Assembly (NCBI GenBank): GCA_009379975.1
Contig: WHSS01000026.1
Location: 1-33,866 of the forward strand
Reading direction: 5' to 3'
Length of the DNA: 33,866 nucleotides
Origin: Actinophytocola sp.
Lineage (GTDB): Bacteria; Actinomycetota; Actinomycetes; Mycobacteriales; Pseudonocardiaceae
Shown here piece after piece: positions 7,757 to 15,787 of the stretch. The notes below the pieces were generated by a model that saw only the letters and a program-made list of their open reading frames with translations, ran no database searches and was not told the DNA's origin. The translations under genes were made by a program, and so were the position numbers. Position 1 is the stretch's first letter. Each line of letters opens with the position of its first letter.

Positions 7757-8428
7757 TTACCAGGCGCGGCCGAGGTCGGCGTGTTGCCGGATCCAGGCGT
7801 GCATGACGATGCCCGCCGCCACGCCGGCGTTGATCGAGCGGGTGGAGCCGAACTGCGCGATGGAGACCCGCAACGTCGCGGCCTGCTGTGCCTCCGCCGA
7901 GAGGCCCGGCCCTTCCTGGCCGAAGAGCAGTACGCACTCGCGGGGTAGCTCTGCGGTCTCGACGGGCTGCGCGCCCGTGGTGTTGTCGACCGCGACCACG
8001 GCGAGCTCGTGCTCCGCCGCGAAGCCGATCAGCCCGGCGACGTCGGCGTGGTGCAGCAGGTGCTGGTAGCGATCGGTGACCATCGCGCCGCGGCGGTTCC
8101 AGCGGCGCCTGCCGACGATGTGCACCGCGGCGGCGGCGAAGGCGTTGGCCGTGCGCACCACGGTGCCGATGTTGTGGTCGTGCTGGAAGTTCTCGATCGC
8201 GACGTGGAAGGGATGCCTGCGCCGGTCGACGTCGGCCACGATCGCTTCGCGGCGCCAGTAGCGGTAGGCGTCGACCACGTTGCGCCGGTCGCCGTTGTCG
8301 AGCAGTTCCGGGTCGTAGCGTTCGTCGCTGGGCGGCTCGCCCTGCCACGGCCCGACGCCGACCTCCTCGCGTGAGGTCCACTCGGTGGGGCCTGCGCCTG
8401 CGTCGGCGTGCTGCTCAGGCGAGTCCAA
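7757..8428 (-). CDS. TrmH/SpoU family RNA 2'-O-methyltransferase
   Basis: A SPOUT methyltransferase with all three motifs: NIGTVVRTANAF (motif 1), CVLLFGQEGPGLS (motif 2) and STRSINAGVAAGIVMHAW (motif 3, with the SIN core). These form the trefoil knot that binds S-adenosylmethionine. By family it methylates a ribose 2'-OH in tRNA or rRNA; which nucleotide is not evident. The start is uncertain. TTG 8428 overlaps the pyrE stop by 14 bp and gives 223 residues. ATG 8467 is in frame but adds residues that look like a pyrE shadow. The convergent molybdoenzyme ends only about 10 bp away. It probably forms one transcript with pyrE, as in mycobacteria. Confidence 0.9.
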   Translation of the reverse strand: MDSPEQHADAGAGPTEWTSREEVGVGPWQGEPPSDERYDPELLDNGDRRNVVDAYRYWRREAIVADVDRRRHPFHVAIENFQHDHNIGTVVRTANAFAAAAVHIVGRRRWNRRGAMVTDRYQHLLHHADVAGLIGFAAEHELAVVAVDNTTGAQPVETAELPRECVLLFGQEGPGLSAEAQQAATLRVSIAQFGSTRSINAGVAAGIVMHAWIRQHADLGRAW

Positions 8429-8993
8429 GGTCGTCCAGGTCCAGCAGGTACCGGTAAGACAACCCACGGGCCTCGATGGCTTCGCGCGCGCCGGTGTTCC
8501 GGTCGACGATCGTCGCGACGCCCACCACGGAAGCTCCCGAGGCTTCGAGCGCGTCGACGGCCGTAAGGACGCTGCCGCCGGTGGTCGAGGTGTCCTCGAC
8601 GGCGAGCACCCGCTGGCCCGAGACCTCGATGCCTTCGACGCGCCGCTGCATGCCGTGGGTCTTGGTGGCCTTACGCACCACGAACGCGTCGAGCACCATT
8701 TCCTCGGCGGCGGCGGAGTGCATCATCGCGCAGGCCACCGGGTCGGCGCCGAGGGTCAGCCCGCCGACCGCGACGTAGCTCCAGTCCGCGGTGAGCTGAC
8801 GCATGAGCCTGCCGATCAGCGGGGCCGCGGCGTGGTGCAGGGTCGCGCGCCGCAGGTCGACGTAGTAATCGGCCACCAGGCCGGAGGCCAAGGTGATCTT
8901 GCCGTGCACGACCGCGAGCTCGGTGATCAGCCGGGCTAGCTCGGACTTGGTCGCAGGATCAACCACTGGGCCGTTACCGGATGCGTTCGCCAC
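8415..8993 (-). CDS. pyrE: Orotate phosphoribosyltransferase
   Basis: About 192 residues. It catalyses orotate + PRPP to orotidine 5'-phosphate, the fifth step of de novo pyrimidine synthesis, in the cytoplasm. The PRPP-binding signature VLAVEDTSTTGGSVLTAVDAL is intact. The N-terminal SGLVADYYVDLRRATLHH and the flexible-loop basic residues in VVRKATKTHG are typical of PyrE. GTG 8993 has an AGAGG ribosome site about 10 nt upstream; GTG 9011 is an alternative. The next gene upstream ends at 9036, so co-transcription is likely. Confidence 0.93.
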   Translation of the reverse strand: MANASGNGPVVDPATKSELARLITELAVVHGKITLASGLVADYYVDLRRATLHHAAAPLIGRLMRQLTADWSYVAVGGLTLGADPVACAMMHSAAAEEMVLDAFVVRKATKTHGMQRRVEGIEVSGQRVLAVEDTSTTGGSVLTAVDALEASGASVVGVATIVDRNTGAREAIEARGLSYRYLLDLDDLGLA

Positions 8994-9035
8994 GACTGGG
9001 AAGCCTCTCACATCGGTTCACACCAGGGCGCGCGG

Positions 9036-9764
9036 TCAGAGTTCACCGTGTGGCTTCTCGTGCATGTGGTCGACGTGGCGCACGCCTTCGGGCGGGTCCT
9101 GCCACACGTGCTTCCCGCCTTCCGGGTCCTCTTCGGTCGGGTCGATGATGTCCGCGATCTCACCGACGTCGCGCAGCAGCCGCTCGAGCCGGGACGGGCC
9201 CGCATTGGGTGCGACGGCGGCCAGCACCCAGTCCTGCTCCATCCACACCACGCTGACGTCCCCGCCGAGCTCGTTCGCCGCGTCGACCAGTGCCTGCGAG
9301 ATCACCCCTTGGGCCTCTTCGACCTTGTCGGTGAACGCATAGCGCTGGCCAGCCGGCCCGAGCAGATCCGGCATGTCGGCCCGCTGGAACGGCACACTGG
9401 CCAGCCACAACTCGAGCAGCACCGGGAACTGTTTGCCGCAGCGCACCGCGACGACGGCGGCCGGAATCTGCCGGTTGGCCTCGATGTCGAACACGTACAC
9501 CGAGCGTCGGCCTTCACTGGTGAAGGTCGACCCGGCGACGACGTTCACGGCGGCCTGCGCGCCGAAGTAGCCCATGGCGCCCTCGGTCCAGTGGCTGACC
9601 ATCCGAGGGTCTTCCTCGGCGAACTGCCACCCGCGCAGGTCGGCCCAGCGCAACCGCTCACGGTTACGCGAGCCTTCGCGCGCACGGTCGACGGCGAGCA
9701 GTGCCAGGCCGGCCACCAGGGCGATGAAGGCGATGAGAAACCAAATCCACGCCGGAATACCCAC
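9036..9764 (-). CDS. Conserved membrane-anchored protein (Rv0383c-like)
   Basis: A 242-residue protein with a single N-terminal membrane segment, IPAWIWFLIAFIALVAGLALLAV (about residues 3-25), followed by a soluble domain with no family I can name. The domain contains FTSEGRRSVYVFDIEAN and VVAVRCGKQFPVLLELWLASVPF, and ends in an acidic, His-rich tail (HVDHMHEKPHGEL). GTG 9764 has an AGGGTG ribosome site. Its position between pyrE and clpB matches the mycobacterial gene Rv0383c as I remember it. The topology is probably N-out with a short external part, or a membrane-tethered cytoplasmic domain. Function unknown. Confidence 0.78.
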   Translation of the reverse strand: MGIPAWIWFLIAFIALVAGLALLAVDRAREGSRNRERLRWADLRGWQFAEEDPRMVSHWTEGAMGYFGAQAAVNVVAGSTFTSEGRRSVYVFDIEANRQIPAAVVAVRCGKQFPVLLELWLASVPFQRADMPDLLGPAGQRYAFTDKVEEAQGVISQALVDAANELGGDVSVVWMEQDWVLAAVAPNAGPSRLERLLRDVGEIADIIDPTEEDPEGGKHVWQDPPEGVRHVDHMHEKPHGEL

Positions 9765-9842
9765 GGCGTCACCCTATCGCCCAAACCCGCGCCTGCTAGA
9801 TCACCGCGCCGTGTCGTCGCCCCAACGTACGAGCCGCAGGCG

Positions 9843-9919
9843 CTGAAGGACGCCTTCAGTCCATTGGGTGGAGTGAATGGCCCTTTCAGTCCGTTGAACG
9901 GACTGAAGGGGTCTTTCAG
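9843..9919. repeat. Three-hairpin repeat family B, copy 1, overlapping the clpB stop
   Basis: Exactly 77 bp: three 17-bp palindromes separated by two 13-bp spacers (30-bp period). The palindromes are CTGAAGGACGCCTTCAG, GTGAATGGCCCTTTCAG and CTGAAGGGGTCTTTCAG; the spacers are TCCATTGGGTGGA and TCCGTTGAACGGA. The clpB TGA (9918-9916, minus strand) lies in the last palindrome. Confidence 0.85.
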
Positions 9920-12576
9920 CGCGCTTGGGTTGGCACCACGGACAGCGCGTCGGCGCCAGCACCGTCGGCGGGAACGTCGACGCGCACCGTGTCGCCGTCC
10001 CGGATCTCCCCCGCGAGCAGCGACTTGGCGAGCTGATCGCCGATCGCCGACTGCACTAGCCGCCGCAACGGCCGCGCGCCGTAGATCGGGTCGAACCCGC
10101 CGACCGCGAGCCATTCCCGCGCCGCCGGCGTCACCTCGAGCGTCAGCCTGCGCTGCGCGAGCCGTGCCGCGAGCCGCTTCACCTGGATGTCCACAATGGC
10201 CGCCAGCTGCTCGGTGTCGAGCGAGCCGAACACCACGATGTCATCGAGCCGGTTGAGGAACTCCGGCTTGAAGTGCCGCTGCACGACCGAGAGCACCGCG
10301 TCGGAGCGCTGCTGCTCGTCGAGCGAAGCGTCGGTGAGCGCCTGCGAACCGAGGTTGGACGTGAGCACCAGGATGGTGTTGCGGAAGTCCACCGTGCGGC
10401 CCTGGCCGTCGGTGAGCCTGCCGTCGTCGAGGACCTGCAGCAGCACGTCGAACACGTCCGGATGCGCCTTCTCCACCTCGTCGAGCAGCACCACGCTGTA
10501 CGGCCTGCGCCGCACCGACTCGGTGAGCTGGCCACCCTGGTCGTAGCCGACGTACCCGGGCGGGGCGCCGACGAGCCGGGCGACCGAGTGCTTTTCCGAG
10601 TACTCGCTCATGTCGATGCGGGTCATGGCCCGCTCGTCGTCGAACAGGAACTCCGCGAGCGCCTTGGCGAGCTCGGTCTTGCCCACCCCGGTCGGCCCGA
10701 GGAACAGGAACGATCCGGTCGGCCGGTCCGGGTCGGCGACGCCCGCACGGGCCCGGCGCACCGCATCGGACACCGCCGTCACGGCTTTGAGCTGCCCGAT
10801 GACGCGGTCGGCCAACTCCGACTCCATCCGCAACAGCTTGCCGGTCTCGCCTTCCAGCAACCTGCCGGCGGGGATGCCGGTCCACGCGCTGACGACGTCG
10901 GCCACATCGTCGGCCCCGACCTCCTCCTTCAACAGTGGGGGCCGAGCCCCCACACCCCCGCCGGGGGAGACCCCCCGAAGCATGACGTCGTGGTCCGGAG
11001 TGGTCGCCGAAGTCGCCGCGGTCGCTGAGTCGAGCTCCTTCTCCAGCGCGGGGATCTTGCCGTACCGCAGCTCGGCAGCGCGGCCAAGATCGCCGTCGCG
11101 CTCCGCCCGATCCGCCTCACCGCGCAGTTGTTCGAGCTCTTCCTTGAGGGTCCGGATCCGGTCGATGGAGGCCTTCTCGTTCTGCCACCGCGCGGTCAGC
11201 ACGGCGAGCTGCTCCCGTTTCTCGGCGAGCTCGGCGCGCAATGCCGCCAGCCGCTCCTTGGACGCGGCATCGTCCTCCGTGGACAGTGCCATCTCCTCGA
11301 TCTCCAGGCGGCGCACGGCGCGTTCCACTTCGTCGACCTCGACCGGGCGTGAGTCGATCTCCATGCGAAGCCGGGACGCCGCCTCGTCGACCAGGTCGAT
11401 CGCCTTGTCCGGCAGGAACCGCGCGGTGATGTAGCGATCCGACAGCGTCGCGGCCGCGACCAGTGCGGCGTCGGTAATCCGAACACCGTGGTGGACCTCG
11501 TAGCGCTCCTTGAGGCCGCGCAGAATGCCGATGGTGTCTTCCGCGGACGGCTCGCCGACAAGTACCTGCTGGAACCGGCGTTCGAGCGCGGCGTCCTTTT
11601 CGATGTGGCCGCGGTACTCGTCGAGCGTGGTCGCGCCGACCATGCGCAGCTCGCCACGGGCCAGCATGGGCTTGATCATGTTGCCCGCGTCCATGGCGCC
11701 TTCACCGGTGGCGCCCGCGCCGACGATGGTGTGCAGCTCGTCGATGAAAGTGATGACCTGCCCCGCGGACTCGGTGATCTCCTTGAGCACCGCCTTGAGG
11801 CGTTCCTCGAACTCGCCGCGGTACTTCGCTCCCGCCACCATCGACCCCAGGTCGAGCGCGACGACCCGCTTCCCCCGCAGCGACTCCGGCACGTCACCGG
11901 CGATGATCCGCTGGGCGAGGCCCTCGACGATCGCGGTCTTGCCGACGCCGGGCTCGCCGATCAGCACCGGGTTGTTCTTGGTGCGCCGGGAGAGCACCTG
12001 CACCACACGGCGAATCTCGGCATCGCGCCCGATCACCGGGTCGAGCTCGCCGTTGCGCGCGCGGTCGGTCAGGTCGACCCCGTACTTCTCCAGCGCCTGA
12101 TACGTGCCTTCCGGGTCCGGGCTGGTGACCCGGGCGGAACCGCGCACCGCGGTGAAGGCCTCCTGCAGCGCTTCCGGTGTCGCGTTGTGCCGCTTGAGCA
12201 GGTCGGCGACCCGGCGGCCCTCGGCAGCGAGCCCCACCAGCAGGTGCTCGGTCGAGACGTACTCGTCGCCCAGTTCGGTCGCCAGCTGCTGGGCACGCGT
12301 GAGCGCCGTGAGCGCCTGCGCGTCGAACTGCGGTGTCGACACCGTGGCGCCGGTCGCGGCAGGCAGCGACCGGGTGATCGGCTCCAGTTCGGCGTGTACC
12401 TGGGCCGGATCCGCTCCGACGGCCGTCAGCAACGGACCGGCGAGCCCGTCGCGCTGCGCGAGCAACGCGCCGAGCAGGTGTGCCGAGGTCACATCGGGGT
12501 TACCCGCGACCGTGGCCGCCTGCGCCGCGGACGAGATCACCTGCTGGGTCTTGGTTGTCGGGTTGAAAGCGTCCAT
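9916..12576 (-). CDS. clpB: ATP-dependent disaggregase ClpB
   Basis: An 886-residue AAA+ hexameric unfoldase that, with DnaK/DnaJ/GrpE, pulls proteins out of aggregates. In order: an N-terminal Clp-N double repeat (residues 1-150); NBD1 with Walker A GEPGVGKT (about 207-214) and Walker [11 protein letters not shown]; the coiled-coil M domain (about 410-525, Glu/Arg-rich); NBD2 with Walker A GPTGVGKT (627-634) and Walker [14 protein letters not shown]. Residues 534-549 ([16 protein letters not shown]) interrupt an otherwise conserved VML-KEEVG junction and are encoded by a palindromic insertion (10930-10977). The protein is therefore slightly longer than usual. A HAIR operator and a SigR/SigH-like promoter lie upstream. 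The last codons run into a 77-bp hairpin repeat. Confidence 0.97.
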   Translation of the reverse strand: MDAFNPTTKTQQVISSAAQAATVAGNPDVTSAHLLGALLAQRDGLAGPLLTAVGADPAQVHAELEPITRSLPAATGATVSTPQFDAQALTALTRAQQLATELGDEYVSTEHLLVGLAAEGRRVADLLKRHNATPEALQEAFTAVRGSARVTSPDPEGTYQALEKYGVDLTDRARNGELDPVIGRDAEIRRVVQVLSRRTKNNPVLIGEPGVGKTAIVEGLAQRIIAGDVPESLRGKRVVALDLGSMVAGAKYRGEFEERLKAVLKEITESAGQVITFIDELHTIVGAGATGEGAMDAGNMIKPMLARGELRMVGATTLDEYRGHIEKDAALERRFQQVLVGEPSAEDTIGILRGLKERYEVHHGVRITDAALVAAATLSDRYITARFLPDKAIDLVDEAASRLRMEIDSRPVEVDEVERAVRRLEIEEMALSTEDDAASKERLAALRAELAEKREQLAVLTARWQNEKASIDRIRTLKEELEQLRGEADRAERDGDLGRAAELRYGKIPALEKELDSATAATSATTPDHDVMLRGVSPGGGVGARPPLLKEEVGADDVADVVSAWTGIPAGRLLEGETGKLLRMESELADRVIGQLKAVTAVSDAVRRARAGVADPDRPTGSFLFLGPTGVGKTELAKALAEFLFDDERAMTRIDMSEYSEKHSVARLVGAPPGYVGYDQGGQLTESVRRRPYSVVLLDEVEKAHPDVFDVLLQVLDDGRLTDGQGRTVDFRNTILVLTSNLGSQALTDASLDEQQRSDAVLSVVQRHFKPEFLNRLDDIVVFGSLDTEQLAAIVDIQVKRLAARLAQRRLTLEVTPAAREWLAVGGFDPIYGARPLRRLVQSAIGDQLAKSLLAGEIRDGDTVRVDVPADGAGADALSVVPTQAR
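10930..10977 (-). repeat. In-frame 48-bp palindromic insertion within clpB
   Basis: Sixteen codons that form three consecutive perfect hairpins on the coding strand: GGGGGTCTCCCCC, CCCCCGGCGGGGG and GTGGGGGCTCGGCCCCCAC. They separate codons for VML from codons for KEEVGADD, which I recall as directly adjacent in mycobacterial ClpB. The length is a multiple of three and no stop is introduced. The composition is far more G-run-rich than the surrounding gene. It looks like a dispersed palindromic element that landed in coding sequence. Confidence 0.75.
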
Positions 12577-12634
12577 CCCCTACCTGTTCTGTGAGTGCCT
12601 GACCTAAGCCTGCAACATGGTTGTCTTAATTGCA

Positions 12635-12661
12635 CAACGTCAGGAAACTTGAGCTTGTTCC
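12635..12661 (-). promoter_or_regulatory. SigR/SigH-like promoter of clpB
   Basis: On the minus strand GGAAC (12661-12657) is followed after exactly 18 bp by GTTG (12638-12635). This matches the GGAAY-N18/19-GTT pattern recognised by SigR/SigH-type thiol-oxidative and heat-stress sigma factors of actinobacteria. Transcription would start near 12628, about 50 nt before the clpB ATG. The GGAAC box sits in the spacer of the HAIR operator. Confidence 0.6.
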
Positions 12662-12668
12662 GCTCAAC
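12648..12668. promoter_or_regulatory. HAIR operator (HspR site) upstream of clpB
   Basis: CTTGAGC-N7-GCTCAAC on the plus strand matches the HAIR consensus CTTGAGT-N7-ACTCAAG with the invariant seven-base spacer. HspR bound here would cover the -35 region of the clpB promoter. HspR is encoded about 6 kb away (18369-18812). Confidence 0.85.
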
Positions 12669-12763
12669 TCTTTGGAGATGATCACCCGACGCATCGGTTA
12701 CAGGATCAATTGACGATCTGTTATGCATCAAGTCTCGTGTAGGACTTGTGTTAGCGCGGATCT

Positions 12764-12780
12764 TGCGGTCAACTACCGCA
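12764..12780 (+). promoter_or_regulatory. Inverted repeat immediately upstream of the symporter start
   Basis: TGCGGT-CAACT-ACCGCA, a perfect 6-5-6 inverted repeat, ends two bases before the ATG at 12783. It could be an operator or a translation-controlling hairpin. A TTGACG box at 12710-12715 may belong to the same promoter, but no clear -10 box stands at the right distance. Confidence 0.4.
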
Positions 12781-12782
12781 CC

Positions 12783-14381
12783 ATGTCGCCTACAAGCATG
12801 AGTTCATTGATCACGAGTCAATCGGACGGCGCCCCCCTCGCATTGGCTCAGGACGGTGCGGAGATCGGCGTGTTCGCCGAGATAGAAGCAGCCATCAACA
12901 ACGCGTTCGACCCGATCGCCGAGTGGCTCGGTGGTGTGATCTTCTACGAGGTCCCGTTCCTAGCAGACTTTCCGTGGATCGTCGGCTGGCTGGTCCTCGC
13001 CGGGGTGATCTTCACGATCTACTTCGGTTTCGTCCAGTTCCGCGGCTTCAAACTCGCGACGCAGATCGTCCGGGGCCGCTACACGAAGGACGACGAGCCG
13101 GGCGAGATCTCGCATTTCCAAGCGCTCAGTTCCGCGGTATCGGGAACGGTCGGGCTCGGCAATATCGCCGGTGTCGGTGTCGCCGTCACCATTGGTGGCG
13201 CCGGGGCCACGTTCTGGATGATCCTCGTCGGCCTCCTCGGCATGTGTACGAAGTTCGTCGAGTGCACGCTGGGTGTGAAGTACCGGACATTCCACGAGGA
13301 CGGCACAGTCTCCGGCGGCCCGATGCAGTACTTGCGCAAGGGCATCCAGGAGAAGCTCCCCGGTAGCGCCGGGAAGATCGTCGGGATGGTCCTCGCCGGT
13401 GGCGCCGCGGTCTGCATCCTGCTGTTCGGCATCGGTGGCGGGAACATGTTCCAGGCCAACCAGTCGCGTGCGCAGCTGCAGTCCGTCACCGGTGGCGAGG
13501 ACAGCTTCCTCGCCAACGACGGTGCGGCGCTGGTGTTCGGGATCGTGCTCGCGGTGCTTGTCGCCGCGATCATCTGGGGCGGCATCAAGTCCATCGGCGC
13601 GGTCACCAGCAGGCTGGTGCCGTCGATGGCGCTGCTCTACATCGTGGCCTGCCTCATCGTCATCCTGACGAACGTGCCCGCGATCCCGGACGCGATAGGT
13701 CAGATCTTCTCCGGCGCCTTCACCGGCGAAGGTGTCGTAGGTGGCATCATCGGTGCGATCATCCAGGGCCTCCGGCGCGCGACGTTCTCCAACGAGGCCG
13801 GCCTCGGCTCGGCTCCGATCGCGCACGCGGCGGTCAAGACGAAGCACCCGGTGACCGAGGGCCTGGTCGCCCTGCTCGAGCCGTTCGTCGACACCGTGAT
13901 CATCTGCACCATGACGGCGCTGACGATCATCATCGCCAACCCGGCGTACTGGGTTGACTCCAAGCGCGAGCTGCTGGCTACGGACGGCGCTCACGACTTT
14001 GACGGCGTTTCGGTCACCTCGGGTGCGTTCGAGGAGTCGCTGCCCGGCTTCGAGTACGTGCTGGCCTTCGCGGTCCTGCTGTTCGCCGTGTCGACGATGA
14101 TCACGTGGGCGTACTACGGGCAGAAGGCATGGACCTACCTGTTCGGCAAGAGCAAGACGGCCGAGCGCGTGTACCAGTTCGTGTACTGCTTCTTCATCGT
14201 CGTCGGCTCGGTGCTCACCCTCGGGAGCGTCATCGACTTCACCGACGCGGTGATGTTCTTACTAGCGATCTTCAACGTGATCGGGCTTTACATGCTGGCG
14301 CCCGTCGTCAAGCGTGAGCTCCAGTCCTACATGGGCATGCTCAGGTCGGGCGAGGTCCACAAGATCGAGAAGGTCAAGTAA
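12783..14381 (+). CDS. Sodium:alanine symporter family (AGCS) amino-acid transporter
   Basis: About 532 residues of the AGCS/AlsT family, which imports alanine, glycine or a related amino acid with sodium. Diagnostic segments are FQALSSAVSGTVGLGNIAGV (the Na+ site region), GGAGATFWMILVGLLGMCTKFVECTLGVKYR, SGGPMQYLRKGI and RATFSNEAGLGSAPIAHA. About ten to eleven membrane helices are visible. The N-terminus is uncertain: ATG 12723, 12783 and 12798 are all in frame. I chose 12783, since the first 20 codons look untranslated and cover the likely promoter. The helix-10 region contains a rare TTA leucine codon at 14259-14261. A strong terminator follows. Confidence 0.92.
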   Translation: MSPTSMSSLITSQSDGAPLALAQDGAEIGVFAEIEAAINNAFDPIAEWLGGVIFYEVPFLADFPWIVGWLVLAGVIFTIYFGFVQFRGFKLATQIVRGRYTKDDEPGEISHFQALSSAVSGTVGLGNIAGVGVAVTIGGAGATFWMILVGLLGMCTKFVECTLGVKYRTFHEDGTVSGGPMQYLRKGIQEKLPGSAGKIVGMVLAGGAAVCILLFGIGGGNMFQANQSRAQLQSVTGGEDSFLANDGAALVFGIVLAVLVAAIIWGGIKSIGAVTSRLVPSMALLYIVACLIVILTNVPAIPDAIGQIFSGAFTGEGVVGGIIGAIIQGLRRATFSNEAGLGSAPIAHAAVKTKHPVTEGLVALLEPFVDTVIICTMTALTIIIANPAYWVDSKRELLATDGAHDFDGVSVTSGAFEESLPGFEYVLAFAVLLFAVSTMITWAYYGQKAWTYLFGKSKTAERVYQFVYCFFIVVGSVLTLGSVIDFTDAVMFLLAIFNVIGLYMLAPVVKRELQSYMGMLRSGEVHKIEKVK

Positions 14382-14422
14382 CCCACCCAGGTCGGCAGAC
14401 ACGGCCTGACTACCCGTAAGAG

Positions 14423-14460
14423 GAGATCCCGCCCGATGCTACCGGGCGGGATCTCTTCGT
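14423..14460 (+). terminator. Rho-independent terminator after the AGCS symporter
   Basis: A perfect 13-bp stem, GAGATCCCGCCCG (14423-14435) against CGGGCGGGATCTC (14443-14455), with a 7-nt loop, followed by TTCGT. It begins about 40 bp after the stop codon. Confidence 0.9.
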
Positions 14461-14541
14461 ATGAGCGGCTATCGTTACCGCTACGCTGCCCCAACCCGGT
14501 GCACTCCCGCATCTTTCCCGTCAACTCCGAGTATGAGACCC

Positions 14542-15717
14542 ATGAGCCCCGACGCCGTAAGCCCCGTGCCGCGCGGAGGAGCCGCTAGAACAGCTCCCCC
14601 TGCCGTCACGGCCATGGTGCGCCTGATTTCCGAGACCTGGGCGCAGGCCGAGGCGTACCTGCCCGAGATGTCGCAGACGTTCTACGGCCTGCTCTTCACG
14701 CTCGCACCGGACACCCGCGAGCTGTTCCCGATCAACGTCGAAGTGCGCCGGGGCAAGCTGATGCGCGCGATCGCGCACGTCGTGCAGATGGTCGACCGCC
14801 CGGACGACCTGGTGCCGTTCTTGAACCAGCTCGGGCGGGATTACCGCAAGTACGCCGTCGAGACCCGGCATTACGAAGCGGTCGGCACCGCGATGCTGGC
14901 GGCGCTGCGTGAGCGGCTCGGGTCGTCGTGGACCCCGGAGGTCGAGCGCGCGTGGGCGGAGGGTTACACCATCGTGGCCCGTTCGATGCAACAGGCGGCG
15001 GCCGCCGACCCCAGCCCGGCGCGGTTGACCGCGACCGTGGCCGAGCATCGCAGGCTCAGCTGGGACCTCGCGCTGCTCCGGGTGGAGCCGGATGCGCCGG
15101 TGGCCTACCGGGCGGGCCAGTACATGAGCGTCGAAGTGCCGCAGCGCCCCCGGCTGTGGCGGTACCTTTCGCCCGCCAATGCCCCCCGGCAGGACGGCTC
15201 ACTCGAGTTTCACGTGCGCGCGGTTGACGGCGGTTGGGTCAGCCGGGCGATCGTCAGCCACTCGCAACGCGGCGACGTCTGGCGGCTCGGGCCACCGCTG
15301 GGCAGGCTCAGCGTCGACCGGGAGTCCGGCCGCGATGTGGTGATGGTCGCCGGCGGTACCGGTCTCGCGCCGCTGCGCGCGCTGGTCGACGACCTCGCGC
15401 GATGGGGTAAGAACCCGAAGGTCCACCTGTTCTTCGGTGGCCGGACCCGCGATGACCTCTACGACATGGACGAACTGCGCGGGCTGGCCGCGGTCAACCC
15501 TTGGCTCAACGTGATCCCGGTGATCGAGAGCGGTGGCGGCTTGGCAGGCGCCGAGCATGGCACGCTGGCGGAAGCGGTGACCAGGCGCGGCGCCTGGCCG
15601 AAGCACGACGTGCTGGTGTCCGGGTCGCCACACATGATCAAGGCGACGGTTTCGCGGATGCTCGTGGCGGGTACCGCGCTGGACCAGATCGCCTACGACC
15701 CGTTCACGCTGGACTGA
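14542..15717 (+). CDS. Flavohemoglobin-like protein with altered haem ligands (paralogue 1)
   Basis: A globin domain fused to a ferredoxin-NADP reductase-like module; 391 residues from ATG 14542 (ATG 14533 is possible). The globin keeps Tyr B10 (Y48 in QTFYGLLF). The position aligned with the distal Gln E7 of Hmp is R69, and that of the proximal His F8 is Y101 (GRDYRKY, versus KHTSF in Hmp). The E7-F8 spacing of 32 residues equals that of Hmp, which supports the alignment. The reductase half has a FAD motif RLWRYLSPANAP, the NAD motif VAGGTGLAPLRALV and VSGSPHMIKATVSRML. Normal flavohemoglobins detoxify NO; with these ligands this one probably does something else or binds haem through Tyr. 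It is closely similar to the gene at 17033-18208. Confidence 0.85.
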   Translation: MSPDAVSPVPRGGAARTAPPAVTAMVRLISETWAQAEAYLPEMSQTFYGLLFTLAPDTRELFPINVEVRRGKLMRAIAHVVQMVDRPDDLVPFLNQLGRDYRKYAVETRHYEAVGTAMLAALRERLGSSWTPEVERAWAEGYTIVARSMQQAAAADPSPARLTATVAEHRRLSWDLALLRVEPDAPVAYRAGQYMSVEVPQRPRLWRYLSPANAPRQDGSLEFHVRAVDGGWVSRAIVSHSQRGDVWRLGPPLGRLSVDRESGRDVVMVAGGTGLAPLRALVDDLARWGKNPKVHLFFGGRTRDDLYDMDELRGLAAVNPWLNVIPVIESGGGLAGAEHGTLAEAVTRRGAWPKHDVLVSGSPHMIKATVSRMLVAGTALDQIAYDPFTLD

Positions 15718-15787
15718 CCCGCCGTCACGCTGGGTCTTATTCCTAAGTCGGCTATTCACTTCTTCCATGTCACCCGATCTTGCCGCC

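Noticed and set aside
9843..9919. CRISPR-like array (short palindromic repeats with regular spacers)
   Set aside because: Only three 17-bp units, 13-bp spacers that are themselves conserved between copies, and no cas genes. It is a dispersed structured repeat.
11488..12594. Long plus-strand frame opposite clpB
   Set aside because: Low-complexity Arg/Gly/Val composition and no recognisable motif; clpB on the other strand is certain.
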